Positions 8,388 through 16,423 of a DNA stretch of 38,278 bases are shown piece by piece. This DNA is from Bacteroidota bacterium (GTDB lineage: Bacteria; Bacteroidota; Bacteroidia; Chitinophagales; Chitinophagaceae), in contig JABDDT010000022.1 of the NCBI GenBank assembly GCA_013287475.1, positions 1 to 38,278 on the forward strand, written 5' to 3'. The notes beneath the pieces are model-generated. The model was given only the letters and a program-made list of their open reading frames with translations. It was not told where the DNA came from and searched no databases. The translations under genes and the position numbers were made by a program. Every line of letters starts with the position of its first letter. Positions within the stretch are counted from its first letter, which is position 1.

Positions 8388-9986
8388 ATGCAAAAAAAAA
8401 TTCAGATTAAGATCCCGGTAAGCGGGTCAGCAAATGAGCAACTGGTAAAAAGCCATCTGGCTAAAGAAGCTGGCTGTTCCGAAAAAAATATCACCGGTTA
8501 CAACCTGATTAAACGTTCCCTGGATGCACGTTCCAAATTCCCTCAAGTACTTTTAACTGCAACTGTATTCATAAATGAACCCTTTCATCCCCGCGTATTG
8601 TTTCAGCAAACCCGACAGGATGTTTCACGTGCGAATAAATCTGTCATTATAATAGGCGCAGGACCTGCCGGTTTATTTGCAGCACTCAGCCTGATTCGTT
8701 CCGGCCTCAGACCCATTATTCTTGAAAGAGGGAAAGATATCCGTGCACGTCGCCGGGATATTGCAAGGTTGAATAAAGAGGGCATCATCCATCCGGAAAG
8801 TAATTATTGTTTCGGGGAAGGTGGCGCAGGTACTTACAGTGACGGTAAACTCTATACCAGGAGTAACAAAAGAGGCAATATCCATCGGATTCTGGATCTC
8901 TTTGTACGGTTTGGCGCTGAAGAAAACATTCTCTACGAAGCCCATCCCCATATCGGAACAAACAAACTCCCGGGTATCATCGGGGCTATGCGTGATTTTA
9001 TTATCGAATGTGGAGGTGAAATACATTTTAATAAGAAAATGACCGGCTGGTCTGAGTACAGGGGAAAAATAACTGAAGTTCAAACAGCAGATGGTGACAG
9101 ACTAAGGGCAGACGCAGTGATCCTGGCTACGGGTCATTCTGCGCGGGATATTTTCCGGATGCTTGATCAGAATAAAAAAGAAATACAAGCCAAACCATTT
9201 GCCCTTGGAATTCGTGTGGAGCATCCACAGGAACTTATTAACTCGATTCAATATCATTATGAATCTGAAGCGGATTCCCGTACACCTAACCTGCCGGCAG
9301 CTTCTTATCAGCTGGTACATACTGAAAATAACCGCTCGGTCTTTTCATTTTGTATGTGCCCTGGTGGAATTATCGCACCGGCGGCAACGAATGAAGGAGA
9401 AATCGTTGTAAACGGATGGTCACCATCCAAACGTAATAACCCTTTTGCAAATTCAGGTATCGTTGTAAATGTAGAAGAGAAAGACTGGCAGGCCTGGTCG
9501 AAATATGGCCCGTTGGCTGCAATGTATTTTCAATCTTCTATAGAACAAAAAGCATTTGCTATGGGTGGGGGTTACTTTAAAGCGCCGGCGCAAAGAATGA
9601 CCGATTTTGTAAAAGGCATCATTTCCACAACGCTTCCACCATGCTCCTACACTCCCGGTCTCAAGTCAGCCGACGTTCCTTCTGTATTTCCAAAATCTAT
9701 CAGCCAAAGCCTGCAACGTGCTTTCCTTTCATTTGGATTAAAAATGAATGGCTATTTTACACAGGAGGCAGTGATTGTTGCAACAGAATCCAGAACTTCA
9801 TCCCCAGTGCGTATTCCCAGGGATGATAAAACCCTGGCACACCCACAAATAATAAATTTATTTCCCTGCGGCGAAGGGGCTGGTTACGCTGGCGGCATCA
9901 TGAGTGCTGCTATGGATGGTGAACGCGTGGCCGAAAAAATCGCTGAAATTTTTTCATCCAAACCGACTATTCATGTCAATGCTTGA
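8388..9986 (+). CDS. NAD(P)/FAD-dependent oxidoreductase, COG2509 family
   Basis: 532 residues. A family-specific N-terminal domain of about 85 residues precedes the Rossmann dinucleotide motif IIIGAGPAGLFAALSL, then ILERGKDI. The block CFGEGGAGTYSDGKLYTR (about residues 144-161) is typical of the COG2509 'uncharacterised FAD-dependent dehydrogenase' group. ILATGHSARD and a C-terminal FPCGEGAGYAGGIMSAAMDG complete the FAD site. The substrate is unknown in the family; it is predicted to be cytosolic. The start at 8388 is an ATG followed by a long A run. Its 3' end overlaps the start of the ABC ATPase by 14 bp, implying translational coupling. Confidence 0.85.
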   Translation: MQKKIQIKIPVSGSANEQLVKSHLAKEAGCSEKNITGYNLIKRSLDARSKFPQVLLTATVFINEPFHPRVLFQQTRQDVSRANKSVIIIGAGPAGLFAALSLIRSGLRPIILERGKDIRARRRDIARLNKEGIIHPESNYCFGEGGAGTYSDGKLYTRSNKRGNIHRILDLFVRFGAEENILYEAHPHIGTNKLPGIIGAMRDFIIECGGEIHFNKKMTGWSEYRGKITEVQTADGDRLRADAVILATGHSARDIFRMLDQNKKEIQAKPFALGIRVEHPQELINSIQYHYESEADSRTPNLPAASYQLVHTENNRSVFSFCMCPGGIIAPAATNEGEIVVNGWSPSKRNNPFANSGIVVNVEEKDWQAWSKYGPLAAMYFQSSIEQKAFAMGGGYFKAPAQRMTDFVKGIISTTLPPCSYTPGLKSADVPSVFPKSISQSLQRAFLSFGLKMNGYFTQEAVIVATESRTSSPVRIPRDDKTLAHPQIINLFPCGEGAGYAGGIMSAAMDGERVAEKIAEIFSSKPTIHVNA

Positions 9987-10905
9987 ACTCTCCCACCTGA
10001 AGAAATATTTTGCTACCCAGAAAGCGGTGGACGATATCAGCTTTACAGTGGAAAAGGGAACCATCTTCGGATTACTTGGCCCCAATGGTGCAGGTAAGAC
10101 AACCCTGATCCGGATGATCACCGGAATTTTTTACCCGGATGAAGGAAATATTCTCCTCAATGGTAAGAATTTCAATGCAGACGATGATTCTGCGCGAATC
10201 GGATATATGCCCGAAGAGAGAGGTCTTTATAAGAAAATGAAAATTGGTGAACAGGCACTCTATTTCGCCAGACTGAAAGGTCTCACAGCTTCTGAAGCAA
10301 ATAAACAGGTAAAAGACTGGTTCGTTCGTTTTGAGATGCAGTCCTGGTGGAATAAAAAAATTGAAGATCTGAGTAAGGGAATGGCACAAAAACTTCAGTT
10401 CGTCATAACCGTTTTACACCGGCCTGAACTTATCATTCTGGATGAACCATTCAGTGGCCTCGATCCCGTAAACGCCAACTTGATTAAAGATGAAATCTTC
10501 CGGCTCGCAGCCAATGGTTCATCCATAATATTCAGTACACACCGTATGGAACAGGTAGAAGAAATATGTAATCATATTATTCTGATAAATAAAGGCAAAA
10601 AAATTCTGGATGGTACGGTCGTTAATGTAAAACAGGATTTTAAAGAAAACCTCTTTCGCATTTCAGCGAGTCCACTCCCTGCAGTTTTTCCGGAAGAACT
10701 TTTCGAAGTGCTCTCAGGAAAAGAAGAAGGTCTGACCATCCGGATAAAAAATGGTCATAAGCCAAATGAAGTACTGAAATATTTTATTGATCAGCAGTCG
10801 AACGTCTTGTCTTTTACAGAATTGCTTCCATCCTTAAATGAAATTTTTATCAAACTGGTGGAAGGCACTTCCCTTTCCAGACAGTTTCAACCCATTCAAT
10901 CTTAA
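9973..10905 (+). CDS. ABC transporter ATP-binding protein (NatA-like)
   Basis: 310 residues. Walker A is GPNGAGKTT (about residues 38-46), the ABC signature is LSKGMAQKLQF, Walker B is LIILDEPFSGLDP, and the H-loop is STHRM. The C-terminal 80 residues match the DUF4162 extension of ABC-2 exporters. It energises the permease that starts 3 bp downstream, most like the NatA/NatB class of ABC-2 exporters; the exported substrate cannot be predicted. ATG 9973 (MSMLEL) is chosen; ATG 9979 is an equal alternative. Either overlaps the preceding FAD gene. Confidence 0.92.
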   Translation: MSMLELSHLKKYFATQKAVDDISFTVEKGTIFGLLGPNGAGKTTLIRMITGIFYPDEGNILLNGKNFNADDDSARIGYMPEERGLYKKMKIGEQALYFARLKGLTASEANKQVKDWFVRFEMQSWWNKKIEDLSKGMAQKLQFVITVLHRPELIILDEPFSGLDPVNANLIKDEIFRLAANGSSIIFSTHRMEQVEEICNHIILINKGKKILDGTVVNVKQDFKENLFRISASPLPAVFPEELFEVLSGKEEGLTIRIKNGHKPNEVLKYFIDQQSNVLSFTELLPSLNEIFIKLVEGTSLSRQFQPIQS

Positions 10906-10908
10906 ACA

Positions 10909-12240
10909 ATGAATAAGATAGGTCTGATCATACGCAGGGAATATATTACCCGTATAAGGAACAAAACTTTTCTAATCTCTACTTTTCTTTTACCTATCAT
11001 AATTGTTCTGGGTATTGCAGGTACTGTATACCTGGCCATCAAGGGCAAAACCAATCACCGGATCGCAGTTTCGGATCAGAACGGTTATTTCAAAGACTAT
11101 CTGAAAAGTGATTCTACCATTTTCTTTGATTTTTCTCCTGGCATTGACACCTTAAACTATGCAGATAAAAATTGCAGCGCGGTATTGATCATTCCTGTAC
11201 TCAACGAAGGACAAAAAACTATCTACCGGCTTAAATACAAAAAGCAACTGGGACTTGCCAATATCGACGATCTCGAAAAGCGAATTAATTCTGCGATTAC
11301 GGATCATATGATTTTTACTAAAACAAATATTACGAGGAGCCGTCTCGATTCCATCAGAGCTGCATCTGATCTGGGAGAACTAAAAAGTTTTTCTGATGAA
11401 GGTAAAAAATCACAGGCTTCCAGTCAGGGACTTTCATATGCAATCGGATATACATGTGGATTCCTGATCTACCTGCTAACATTTATTTATGGTGCAATGG
11501 TGATGCGTGGTGTAAGTGAAGAAAAAACCAGCAGGGTGGCTGAAGTCATCGTAAGTTCTGTAAAACCTTTCCCATTAATGCTGGGGAAAATAATCGGAAT
11601 CGGCGCTGTAGGACTAACGCAATTTCTACTCTGGATCGTATTGGGTATCGTTCTGTTTACAGTGGCTCAGGCTTTTCTTCCTCACGAATTATTGCAGGAA
11701 GTTAATAATATTCAACAAGCCAATGCAATGGGGAATGCTCAGATGGCACAGACCAGTGAAGCCGCCCGTCAAATCTTTGAATTCAAACAATCCGTACAAA
11801 ATACAAACTGGCTTCTTATCATCGGATGCTATATATTTTATTTTACCGGTGGCTATTTATTTTATGCTTCTTTATTCGCTGCTGTGGGTTCTGTAGTTAA
11901 TGAAGATCCACAGGAAGCACAGTCACTTTTGTTGCCCATCACAATGCCCATTATTTTTTCATTTATTATAATGTCCATTGCCATCCAGGATCCAGGCGGA
12001 TCGCTTGCCGTATGGGCCAGCATGATTCCCTTTAGCTCGCCCATTGTAATGATGGCCAGGATTGCTTATGGTGTTCCCACTACTGTACCTTACTGGCAGC
12101 TCTTTTTGAGTATGGCTCTTCTTGCAGGGGGATTTTTATTCACAACATGGATTGCCGGAAGAATTTACAGAACGGGGATTCTCATGTACGGTAAGAAACC
12201 TACATGGAAAACAATGTGGAAGTGGGCGTTTAAAGCTTAA
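10909..12240 (+). CDS. ABC-2 type permease (NatB-like)
   Basis: 443 residues. A first membrane helix near residues 20-42 (TFLISTFLLPIIIVLGIAG) is followed by a large extracytoplasmic domain of about 130 residues, then five or six helices from about residue 178. The segment MVMRGVSEEKTSRVAEVIVSS is the conserved coupling region of NatB/COG1668 permeases. It pairs with the ATPase just upstream (gap 3 bp). The final codons and the TAA (12238-12240) run into heptamer array 3, whose first unit AGCTTAA contains the stop, so the last residues (FKA) may be array-derived. Confidence 0.9.
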   Translation: MNKIGLIIRREYITRIRNKTFLISTFLLPIIIVLGIAGTVYLAIKGKTNHRIAVSDQNGYFKDYLKSDSTIFFDFSPGIDTLNYADKNCSAVLIIPVLNEGQKTIYRLKYKKQLGLANIDDLEKRINSAITDHMIFTKTNITRSRLDSIRAASDLGELKSFSDEGKKSQASSQGLSYAIGYTCGFLIYLLTFIYGAMVMRGVSEEKTSRVAEVIVSSVKPFPLMLGKIIGIGAVGLTQFLLWIVLGIVLFTVAQAFLPHELLQEVNNIQQANAMGNAQMAQTSEAARQIFEFKQSVQNTNWLLIIGCYIFYFTGGYLFYASLFAAVGSVVNEDPQEAQSLLLPITMPIIFSFIIMSIAIQDPGGSLAVWASMIPFSSPIVMMARIAYGVPTTVPYWQLFLSMALLAGGFLFTTWIAGRIYRTGILMYGKKPTWKTMWKWAFKA

Positions 12241-12303
12241 CGCTTAACGCCTAATGCTTAACGCTTAAAGCTTAACGCGGAACGCTTAACGCGGACCGTG
12301 TAA
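12234..12303. repeat. heptamer word array 3 (NGCNNAA, 10 units)
   Basis: Ten in-register 7-nt units from AGCTTAA (12234) to CGTGTAA (12303), mainly CGCTTAA with CGCGGAA, CGCCTAA and TGCTTAA variants. The first unit includes the TAA of the ABC permease. Array 4, on the other side of the four-helix-bundle gene, is in the opposite orientation. Confidence 0.92.
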
Positions 12304-12396
12304 CATACAGAATCTCCAAGTGTTTTTCTCCTGCAAAAAAGGTAATGAGATCATGTATTTAAAAGTTCTATGCGCTTTATTTGTTTAAAGTTTATC

Positions 12397-12762
12397 ATGA
12401 GGAACTATAAAAAATTTAGCGTCTGGTTAATATCACATGAACTGGTCCAGAAAATCTATAAAGAAATTGTACCGGGGTTTCCCGAATCAGAGAAATATGG
12501 GCTATCGAGTCAAATCAGGCGGGCCGCATATTCAATACCGCTTAATATTGCTGAAGGATGTGGAAGAACTTCAGAAAAAGAATTTGCTCACTTTCTTGAA
12601 ATAACCCTTGGGTCAGTACATGAATTGGAGTACTGCATCTTACTGATCAGAGATTTAGCATTCATCGAAGAAGAACAATACTTGATTTTTTACGAAAAAA
12701 TTAATATGATTAAAGCAATGATCATTAACTTAATTAAAAAAATCCGCTCAGAAACGCCTTAA
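12397..12762 (+). CDS. four-helix-bundle protein (S23 / 23S rRNA intervening-sequence type)
   Basis: 121 residues from ATG 12397. An upstream in-frame ATG (12370) would add nine residues, but MRNYKKFSVWLISHELV matches the usual N-terminus of the family. The central SSQIRRAAYSIPLNIAEGCGR followed by EFAHFLEITLGSVHELE is the hallmark of the small four-helix-bundle proteins first described in 23S rRNA intervening sequences and related to Avd of diversity-generating retroelements. Function outside rRNA is not established; binding of structured nucleic acid is plausible. No 23S rRNA or reverse transcriptase is present. The gene lies between two inverted heptamer arrays, and its TAA is part of array 4. 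Confidence 0.85.
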   Translation: MRNYKKFSVWLISHELVQKIYKEIVPGFPESEKYGLSSQIRRAAYSIPLNIAEGCGRTSEKEFAHFLEITLGSVHELEYCILLIRDLAFIEEEQYLIFYEKINMIKAMIINLIKKIRSETP

Positions 12763-12870
12763 GCGTTAAGCGTTCCGCGTTCCGCGTTAAGCGTTAAGCG
12801 TTCCGCGTTAAGCATTAAGCGTTCCGCGTTAAGCGTTCCGCGTTAAGCGTTAAGCGTTCCGCGTTAAGCG
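12759..12870. repeat. heptamer word array 4 (TTNNGCG, 16 units)
   Basis: Sixteen gapless 7-nt units, all TTAAGCG or TTCCGCG apart from one TTAAGCA (unit 8). It fills exactly the space between two convergent genes: the TAA of the four-helix-bundle gene (12760-12762) is inside unit 1, and the complement of the lipoprotein's TAA (12871-12873) begins right after unit 16. It is the reverse-complement orientation of array 3. Confidence 0.95.
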
Positions 12871-13656
12871 TTACTGAGTAAGTCTAACCGGCGGTGTGCT
12901 GACCGATGCACTTGAAAAATAATAAACCCTTTTACGGGAAAGTGGAAGAATGGCTTCATTTTGTGTTCCGCGAGCGATGGTAATTCCTATAAATGCATTA
13001 CAGGGAAATGAAGAAAGATCATTTTTCGTCAGAAAATAGCTTCCGTTATCAGGAGTGGTCAGGCTTATGGTTGAAATATTTGAAGGCAGTGTTGAATCTG
13101 CTTTTTGGCTGAGCAGACGGAAATAATATAACTGGATCAAAACATTTCCCCAGGTATTTTGATTATCAGGCGTCCATTGTAACTGGATTCCTTTACTAAG
13201 AGAAAGATTATTCGGATAAGCAGCAATTGTTCCCGAAAGTTGCTTTGGAACATATACAGAACTGGTTACGGTGTCTGCATCATCCATGCCCCGGATAGTT
13301 ACTAAAACCTTTGATCCAAAAAGATCAGAACCCTTATTGAATTCACCCGAAGTAAAATTATAATTATAGCTGTATGTAGAATCCCCATCGGGTTGGATGA
13401 GCTGATTATTGACCAGTAAAGTCCGCACAACAGTCACCTGGTGGTTATTACTGTCTATGAAAGCAGCACTTACCCCAATGTGTAATTCTTCGCTGTCAGA
13501 ATTACTGAGTACCTGATTGGCATTGATTAAAACATAGTTATAAACAGTGCTGTTCTGCGTACCGAACCAGGTCCAGTTATTGGCCGGATTTGACGCTTCT
13601 TTATGGCAGGAAACCATGCACCCTGCACTTATAAGAAGCAGCAAAGGTTTGTTCAT
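12871..13656 (-). CDS. putative lipoprotein, unknown function
   Basis: 261 residues with an N-terminal lipoprotein-type signal: a short hydrophobic run (LLLLISAG) and a likely lipobox cysteine at residue 17 (MVSC, followed by HKE); another cysteine sits at residue 13. The rest is rich in S, T, N and aromatic residues and looks all-beta, as in surface-exposed lipoproteins of Bacteroidota. I do not recognise the family. The stop codon directly abuts heptamer array 4 (TAA followed by CGC). The gene is divergent from the nitronate-monooxygenase-like gene. Confidence 0.65.
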   Translation of the reverse strand: MNKPLLLLISAGCMVSCHKEASNPANNWTWFGTQNSTVYNYVLINANQVLSNSDSEELHIGVSAAFIDSNNHQVTVVRTLLVNNQLIQPDGDSTYSYNYNFTSGEFNKGSDLFGSKVLVTIRGMDDADTVTSSVYVPKQLSGTIAAYPNNLSLSKGIQLQWTPDNQNTWGNVLIQLYYFRLLSQKADSTLPSNISTISLTTPDNGSYFLTKNDLSSFPCNAFIGITIARGTQNEAILPLSRKRVYYFSSASVSTPPVRLTQ

Positions 13657-13743
13657 CCAGTGGGCTTGAGTTGTTACATAAATATAGTTTTTTATAAAGA
13701 ATTAAAAAAAACTAACTACCCACCGGCCTTACCTTTAAAAACT

Positions 13744-14706
13744 ATGGAATTCTCCAATTTAATTACCCGTTTATTTGGGATCCGTTATCCTATCATACAG
13801 GCAGGGATGGTCTGGAACAGTGGCTGGCGTCTGGCTTCAGCAGTGAGCAATGCAGGAGCCCTCGGGATGATCGGCAGCGGTAGTATGAATCCCGATATTT
13901 TAAGAGAACATATTCGAAAATGTAAAGTGGCAACTTCTAACCCTTTTGGGGTAAATATTCCCCTGATGTATCCGGATGTTCAAAAACATATTGAAATCGT
14001 ATTGGAAGAAAAAGTTCCCATAGTATTTACTTCAGCCGGTAACCCTTCCAGCTGGACAAGCGTCTTAAAGGAAAAGGGTATCAAAGTAGTACATGTGGTG
14101 AGCAGCAGCCGGTTTGCCCGCAAGGTTGAAGAAGCGGGTTGTGATGCAGTGGTAGCGGAAGGGTTTGAGGCTGGCGGTCATAATGGGCGAGAAGAAACCA
14201 CTTCGATGGTTCTGATCCCCTCGGTTGTGGATGCAGTAAAAATCCCGGTGATTGCTGCCGGCGGAATAGGAACCGGCCGGCAAATGTTTGCAGCGATGGC
14301 CCTTGGAGCTTGTGGAGTACAAATCGGTACCAGATTTGTGCTAAGCGAAGAGTCATCATCCCATCCGGATTTTAAGAATTATGTACTGAAGGCAGGAGAA
14401 GGTGATACCATACTTACTATGAAATCACTGATGCCTGTGAGAATGCTCAAAAACTCTTTTTTCAAACAGGTTGCAATTGCCGAGCAAGCTGGCGCTTCGG
14501 CAGAAAATATTAAATCCCTATTGGGAAAAGGAAGAGCGAAAAAAGGCATGTTTGAAGGGGACCTGGAAGAAGGTGAACTGGAAGTCGGACAAGTAAGTTC
14601 CATGATAAAAGATATCCTCCCTGCGGGGGGAATTATAGAAAATTTATGGATTGAATTTAGGAAAACCTGGGCTGAACCATTATCTTGTAAATTGCAAATC
14701 ACATGA
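13744..14706 (+). CDS. nitronate monooxygenase / FMN-dependent 2-nitropropane dioxygenase-like
   Basis: 320 residues from ATG 13744; an open extension further upstream has no homologous look and was not used. TIM-barrel motifs of COG2070 are visible: PIIQAGMVWNSGWRLASAVS near the N-terminus, NPFGVNIPL, VVAEGFEAGGHNG (the histidine is the proposed catalytic base), and the FMN phosphate-binding IPVIAAGGIGTGRQM with ALGACGVQIGTRF. Members oxidise alkyl nitronates or act as enoyl-ACP reductases (FabK), so the exact reaction is uncertain. Its TGA overlaps the ATG of the next gene (ATGA), showing translational coupling. Confidence 0.87.
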   Translation: MEFSNLITRLFGIRYPIIQAGMVWNSGWRLASAVSNAGALGMIGSGSMNPDILREHIRKCKVATSNPFGVNIPLMYPDVQKHIEIVLEEKVPIVFTSAGNPSSWTSVLKEKGIKVVHVVSSSRFARKVEEAGCDAVVAEGFEAGGHNGREETTSMVLIPSVVDAVKIPVIAAGGIGTGRQMFAAMALGACGVQIGTRFVLSEESSSHPDFKNYVLKAGEGDTILTMKSLMPVRMLKNSFFKQVAIAEQAGASAENIKSLLGKGRAKKGMFEGDLEEGELEVGQVSSMIKDILPAGGIIENLWIEFRKTWAEPLSCKLQIT

Positions 14707-15113
14707 AAGTTTCTTTTTACCTTACGCTATTCCTTTTCTCCTGTCTGGTTTCATGCGGACTATATGCCAGTGATGGAAATCCCGAACCCCTGATCAAAGG
14801 ACAGGTGTTGGATGCCGTTACCAAAAAACCTGTTTCTGGTGTGGTTGTTTCAGCCATGATTCCCGGCGATCAGACTTATAAGGAAGCTGTTACGGATGTT
14901 GATGGTTACTACTTTTTCAAACAACTTCCTTCATGTCACGTAAACCTTCGGTTTGAGAAAAAGGGTTATCAGAAATACAAATACCAGGAACTGATCGAAA
15001 TACAGGAAAAGAAAACTGTAAAAGTAAATGTCGAAGTTTCCCCTGATAATGATTCTGAACTCCAGCCTGATGATTCGGAATACCCCTTACTTAGAATTTT
15101 GGGGATGAAGTAA
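14703..15113 (+). CDS. small lipoprotein with carboxypeptidase-regulatory-like (CarboxypepD_reg) domain
   Basis: 136 residues. The N-terminus has a hydrophobic signal ending in LVSC (cysteine at residue 18), a good lipobox. The mature part from about residue 30 reads IKGQVLDAVTKKPVSGVVVS then DVDGYYFFKQLP, the transthyretin-like CarboxypepD_reg fold that also opens many TonB-dependent receptors. Here it is a stand-alone domain with an acidic tail (PDNDSELQPDDSEY). It is coupled by ATGA to the flavoenzyme upstream, an unexpected pairing of a cytosolic enzyme with an exported protein. Downstream, array 5 separates it from a convergent gene. Confidence 0.75.
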   Translation: MKVSFYLTLFLFSCLVSCGLYASDGNPEPLIKGQVLDAVTKKPVSGVVVSAMIPGDQTYKEAVTDVDGYYFFKQLPSCHVNLRFEKKGYQKYKYQELIEIQEKKTVKVNVEVSPDNDSELQPDDSEYPLLRILGMK

Positions 15114-15118
15114 TTTTA

Positions 15119-15195
15119 CGCTTAAAGCTAAACGCCGAACGCTTAACGCTAAACGTCGAACGCTTAACGCTAAACGCCGAACGCTTAAAGCTATT
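15119..15195. repeat. heptamer word array 5 (NGCNNAA, 11 units, 21-bp superperiod)
   Basis: Eleven in-register 7-nt units. The variable bases cycle TT, TA, CG so that three units form a 21-bp higher-order repeat (CGCTTAA, CGCTAAA, CGCCGAA), seen three times with small changes, before a final CGCTTAA and a degenerate AGCTATT. It lies between two convergent genes. Confidence 0.9.
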
Positions 15196-15239
15196 ATTAA
15201 TTTGTAAATTATCCTTTTTACAAGTTTTACGCTTTATCT

Positions 15240-15271
15240 CGACTCCCATACTCCCATATTCCCATACTTTC
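15240..15271. repeat. 8-nt word array (ACTCCCAT type)
   Basis: ACTCCCAT, ACTCCCAT, ATTCCCAT, then ACTTTC, ending next to the stop of the nucleotidyltransferase. The reverse complement (GAAAGTATGGGANTATGGG) reappears at 31810-31826. Confidence 0.65.
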
Positions 15272-16270
15272 TTAAGATTCCCCAAGATCGATTTCAGTAT
15301 TATCCCCGATATTCAGGCTTCTGCTTTCGCCTTTGACTTCCGTATCACTGCCGATGAGGGAATGGGTGAGCACAATATCAGTGAGGTTGGCGAATGATCC
15401 GATTATAGAATCTTTTAGTATTGAATAATTGATATTTGTTTTTTCTCCGATGGCCACATTGGGACCAATAATTGAATTTTTTATAGTACAACCTGAAGCG
15501 ATATTGACGGGATGAATAACGATCGTATTTTCAAGGTTATGATCAGGTGAAATATTACTTCCGAATTTTTTCAACAGCTTGGCATTTGACTCCAGCAGGG
15601 TATCTTTCTTTCCAGCATCAAACCAGTTCTGCACTTTAAAGGATTCAAATTTTACTTTGTTTGTGATCATACATTCGATCGCGTCCGTCAAATTGTATTC
15701 TCCATAACTCGTAAGCTGATTACGGATATTATTTTCCAGGCAGGAAAACAATGCTTCAGTTTCTCGGATCTTATAAATACCAACCAGTGCCATATTTGAC
15801 TTGGGGATCTGAGGTTTTTCCACTACCCGGCTTATGATTCCATCTTCTTCAATTTCAGCTACCCCAAAGTCCCGCGGATCGTCTACCCTTTTTACTCCCA
15901 GCATAGATACGGGTTTATCAAGGATCGGCTTGACATCATACTCACAAATCGTATCACCCAGAACAATGAAAATTTCATCATTTGCCACCAGTTCCCTGGT
16001 TTGCAAAATCGCATGACCGATACCCCGCCTTTCATTCTGGAAAACAAAACTTGTTTTCAGATGGGGATATTTATCTATGACATAATCCTGAATTTTTGTT
16101 CCCAGGTATCCGACGATAAAAATAAATTCTGAAATGCCGCCTTCAAGTAACTGATCAACGATAATGCTTAAAATCGTTTTTCCGGCGAGCGGAATCAGTG
16201 CCTTTGGCTGGGTGTATGTATGAGGCCTTAATTTAGTACCAGCGCCTGCTACGGGAATAATTGCTTTCAT
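15272..16270 (-). CDS. sugar-phosphate nucleotidyltransferase with C-terminal left-handed beta-helix
   Basis: 332 residues from ATG 16270. The N-terminus AIIPVAGAGTKLRPHTYTQP followed by KALIPLAGKTIL is the nucleotide-binding signature of the RmlA/GalU/GlmU superfamily (G-x-G-T-x-L-R-P...PK). VLGDTICEYD holds the metal-binding aspartate, and GVAEIEEDG and VEKPQIPKS are the standard sugar-site blocks. From about residue 255 a hexapeptide-like repeat (IHPVNIASGCTIKNSIIGPN) forms a short left-handed beta-helix. It likely makes an NDP-sugar for cell-surface polysaccharide; glucose-1-phosphate thymidylyl- or uridylyltransferase is the closest general label. Downstream is an 8-nt word array. Confidence 0.85.
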   Translation of the reverse strand: MKAIIPVAGAGTKLRPHTYTQPKALIPLAGKTILSIIVDQLLEGGISEFIFIVGYLGTKIQDYVIDKYPHLKTSFVFQNERRGIGHAILQTRELVANDEIFIVLGDTICEYDVKPILDKPVSMLGVKRVDDPRDFGVAEIEEDGIISRVVEKPQIPKSNMALVGIYKIRETEALFSCLENNIRNQLTSYGEYNLTDAIECMITNKVKFESFKVQNWFDAGKKDTLLESNAKLLKKFGSNISPDHNLENTIVIHPVNIASGCTIKNSIIGPNVAIGEKTNINYSILKDSIIGSFANLTDIVLTHSLIGSDTEVKGESRSLNIGDNTEIDLGES

Positions 16271-16423
16271 AATCAGTATTTGCCGTCCCGCTAAAACAAA
16301 ACTTTTTCGTTTTGTTCCGCAATGATGGCTGATCCTGTTGTGGTAAAGTTCAAGAAAAACAGTCAAACTAACGAAAATTCTATTTTCTGTCTTAAATTAA
16401 ATGTTCCAAATCAATTTATAAAT

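Noticed and set aside
12759..12870. CRISPR array
   Set aside because: Units are 7 nt with no spacers and no cas genes; the tandem words are contiguous.
15091..15285. 65-codon minus-strand ORF with repeated KRS-type peptide
   Set aside because: It is produced by translating array 5 and the adjacent 8-nt array; no real protein features.
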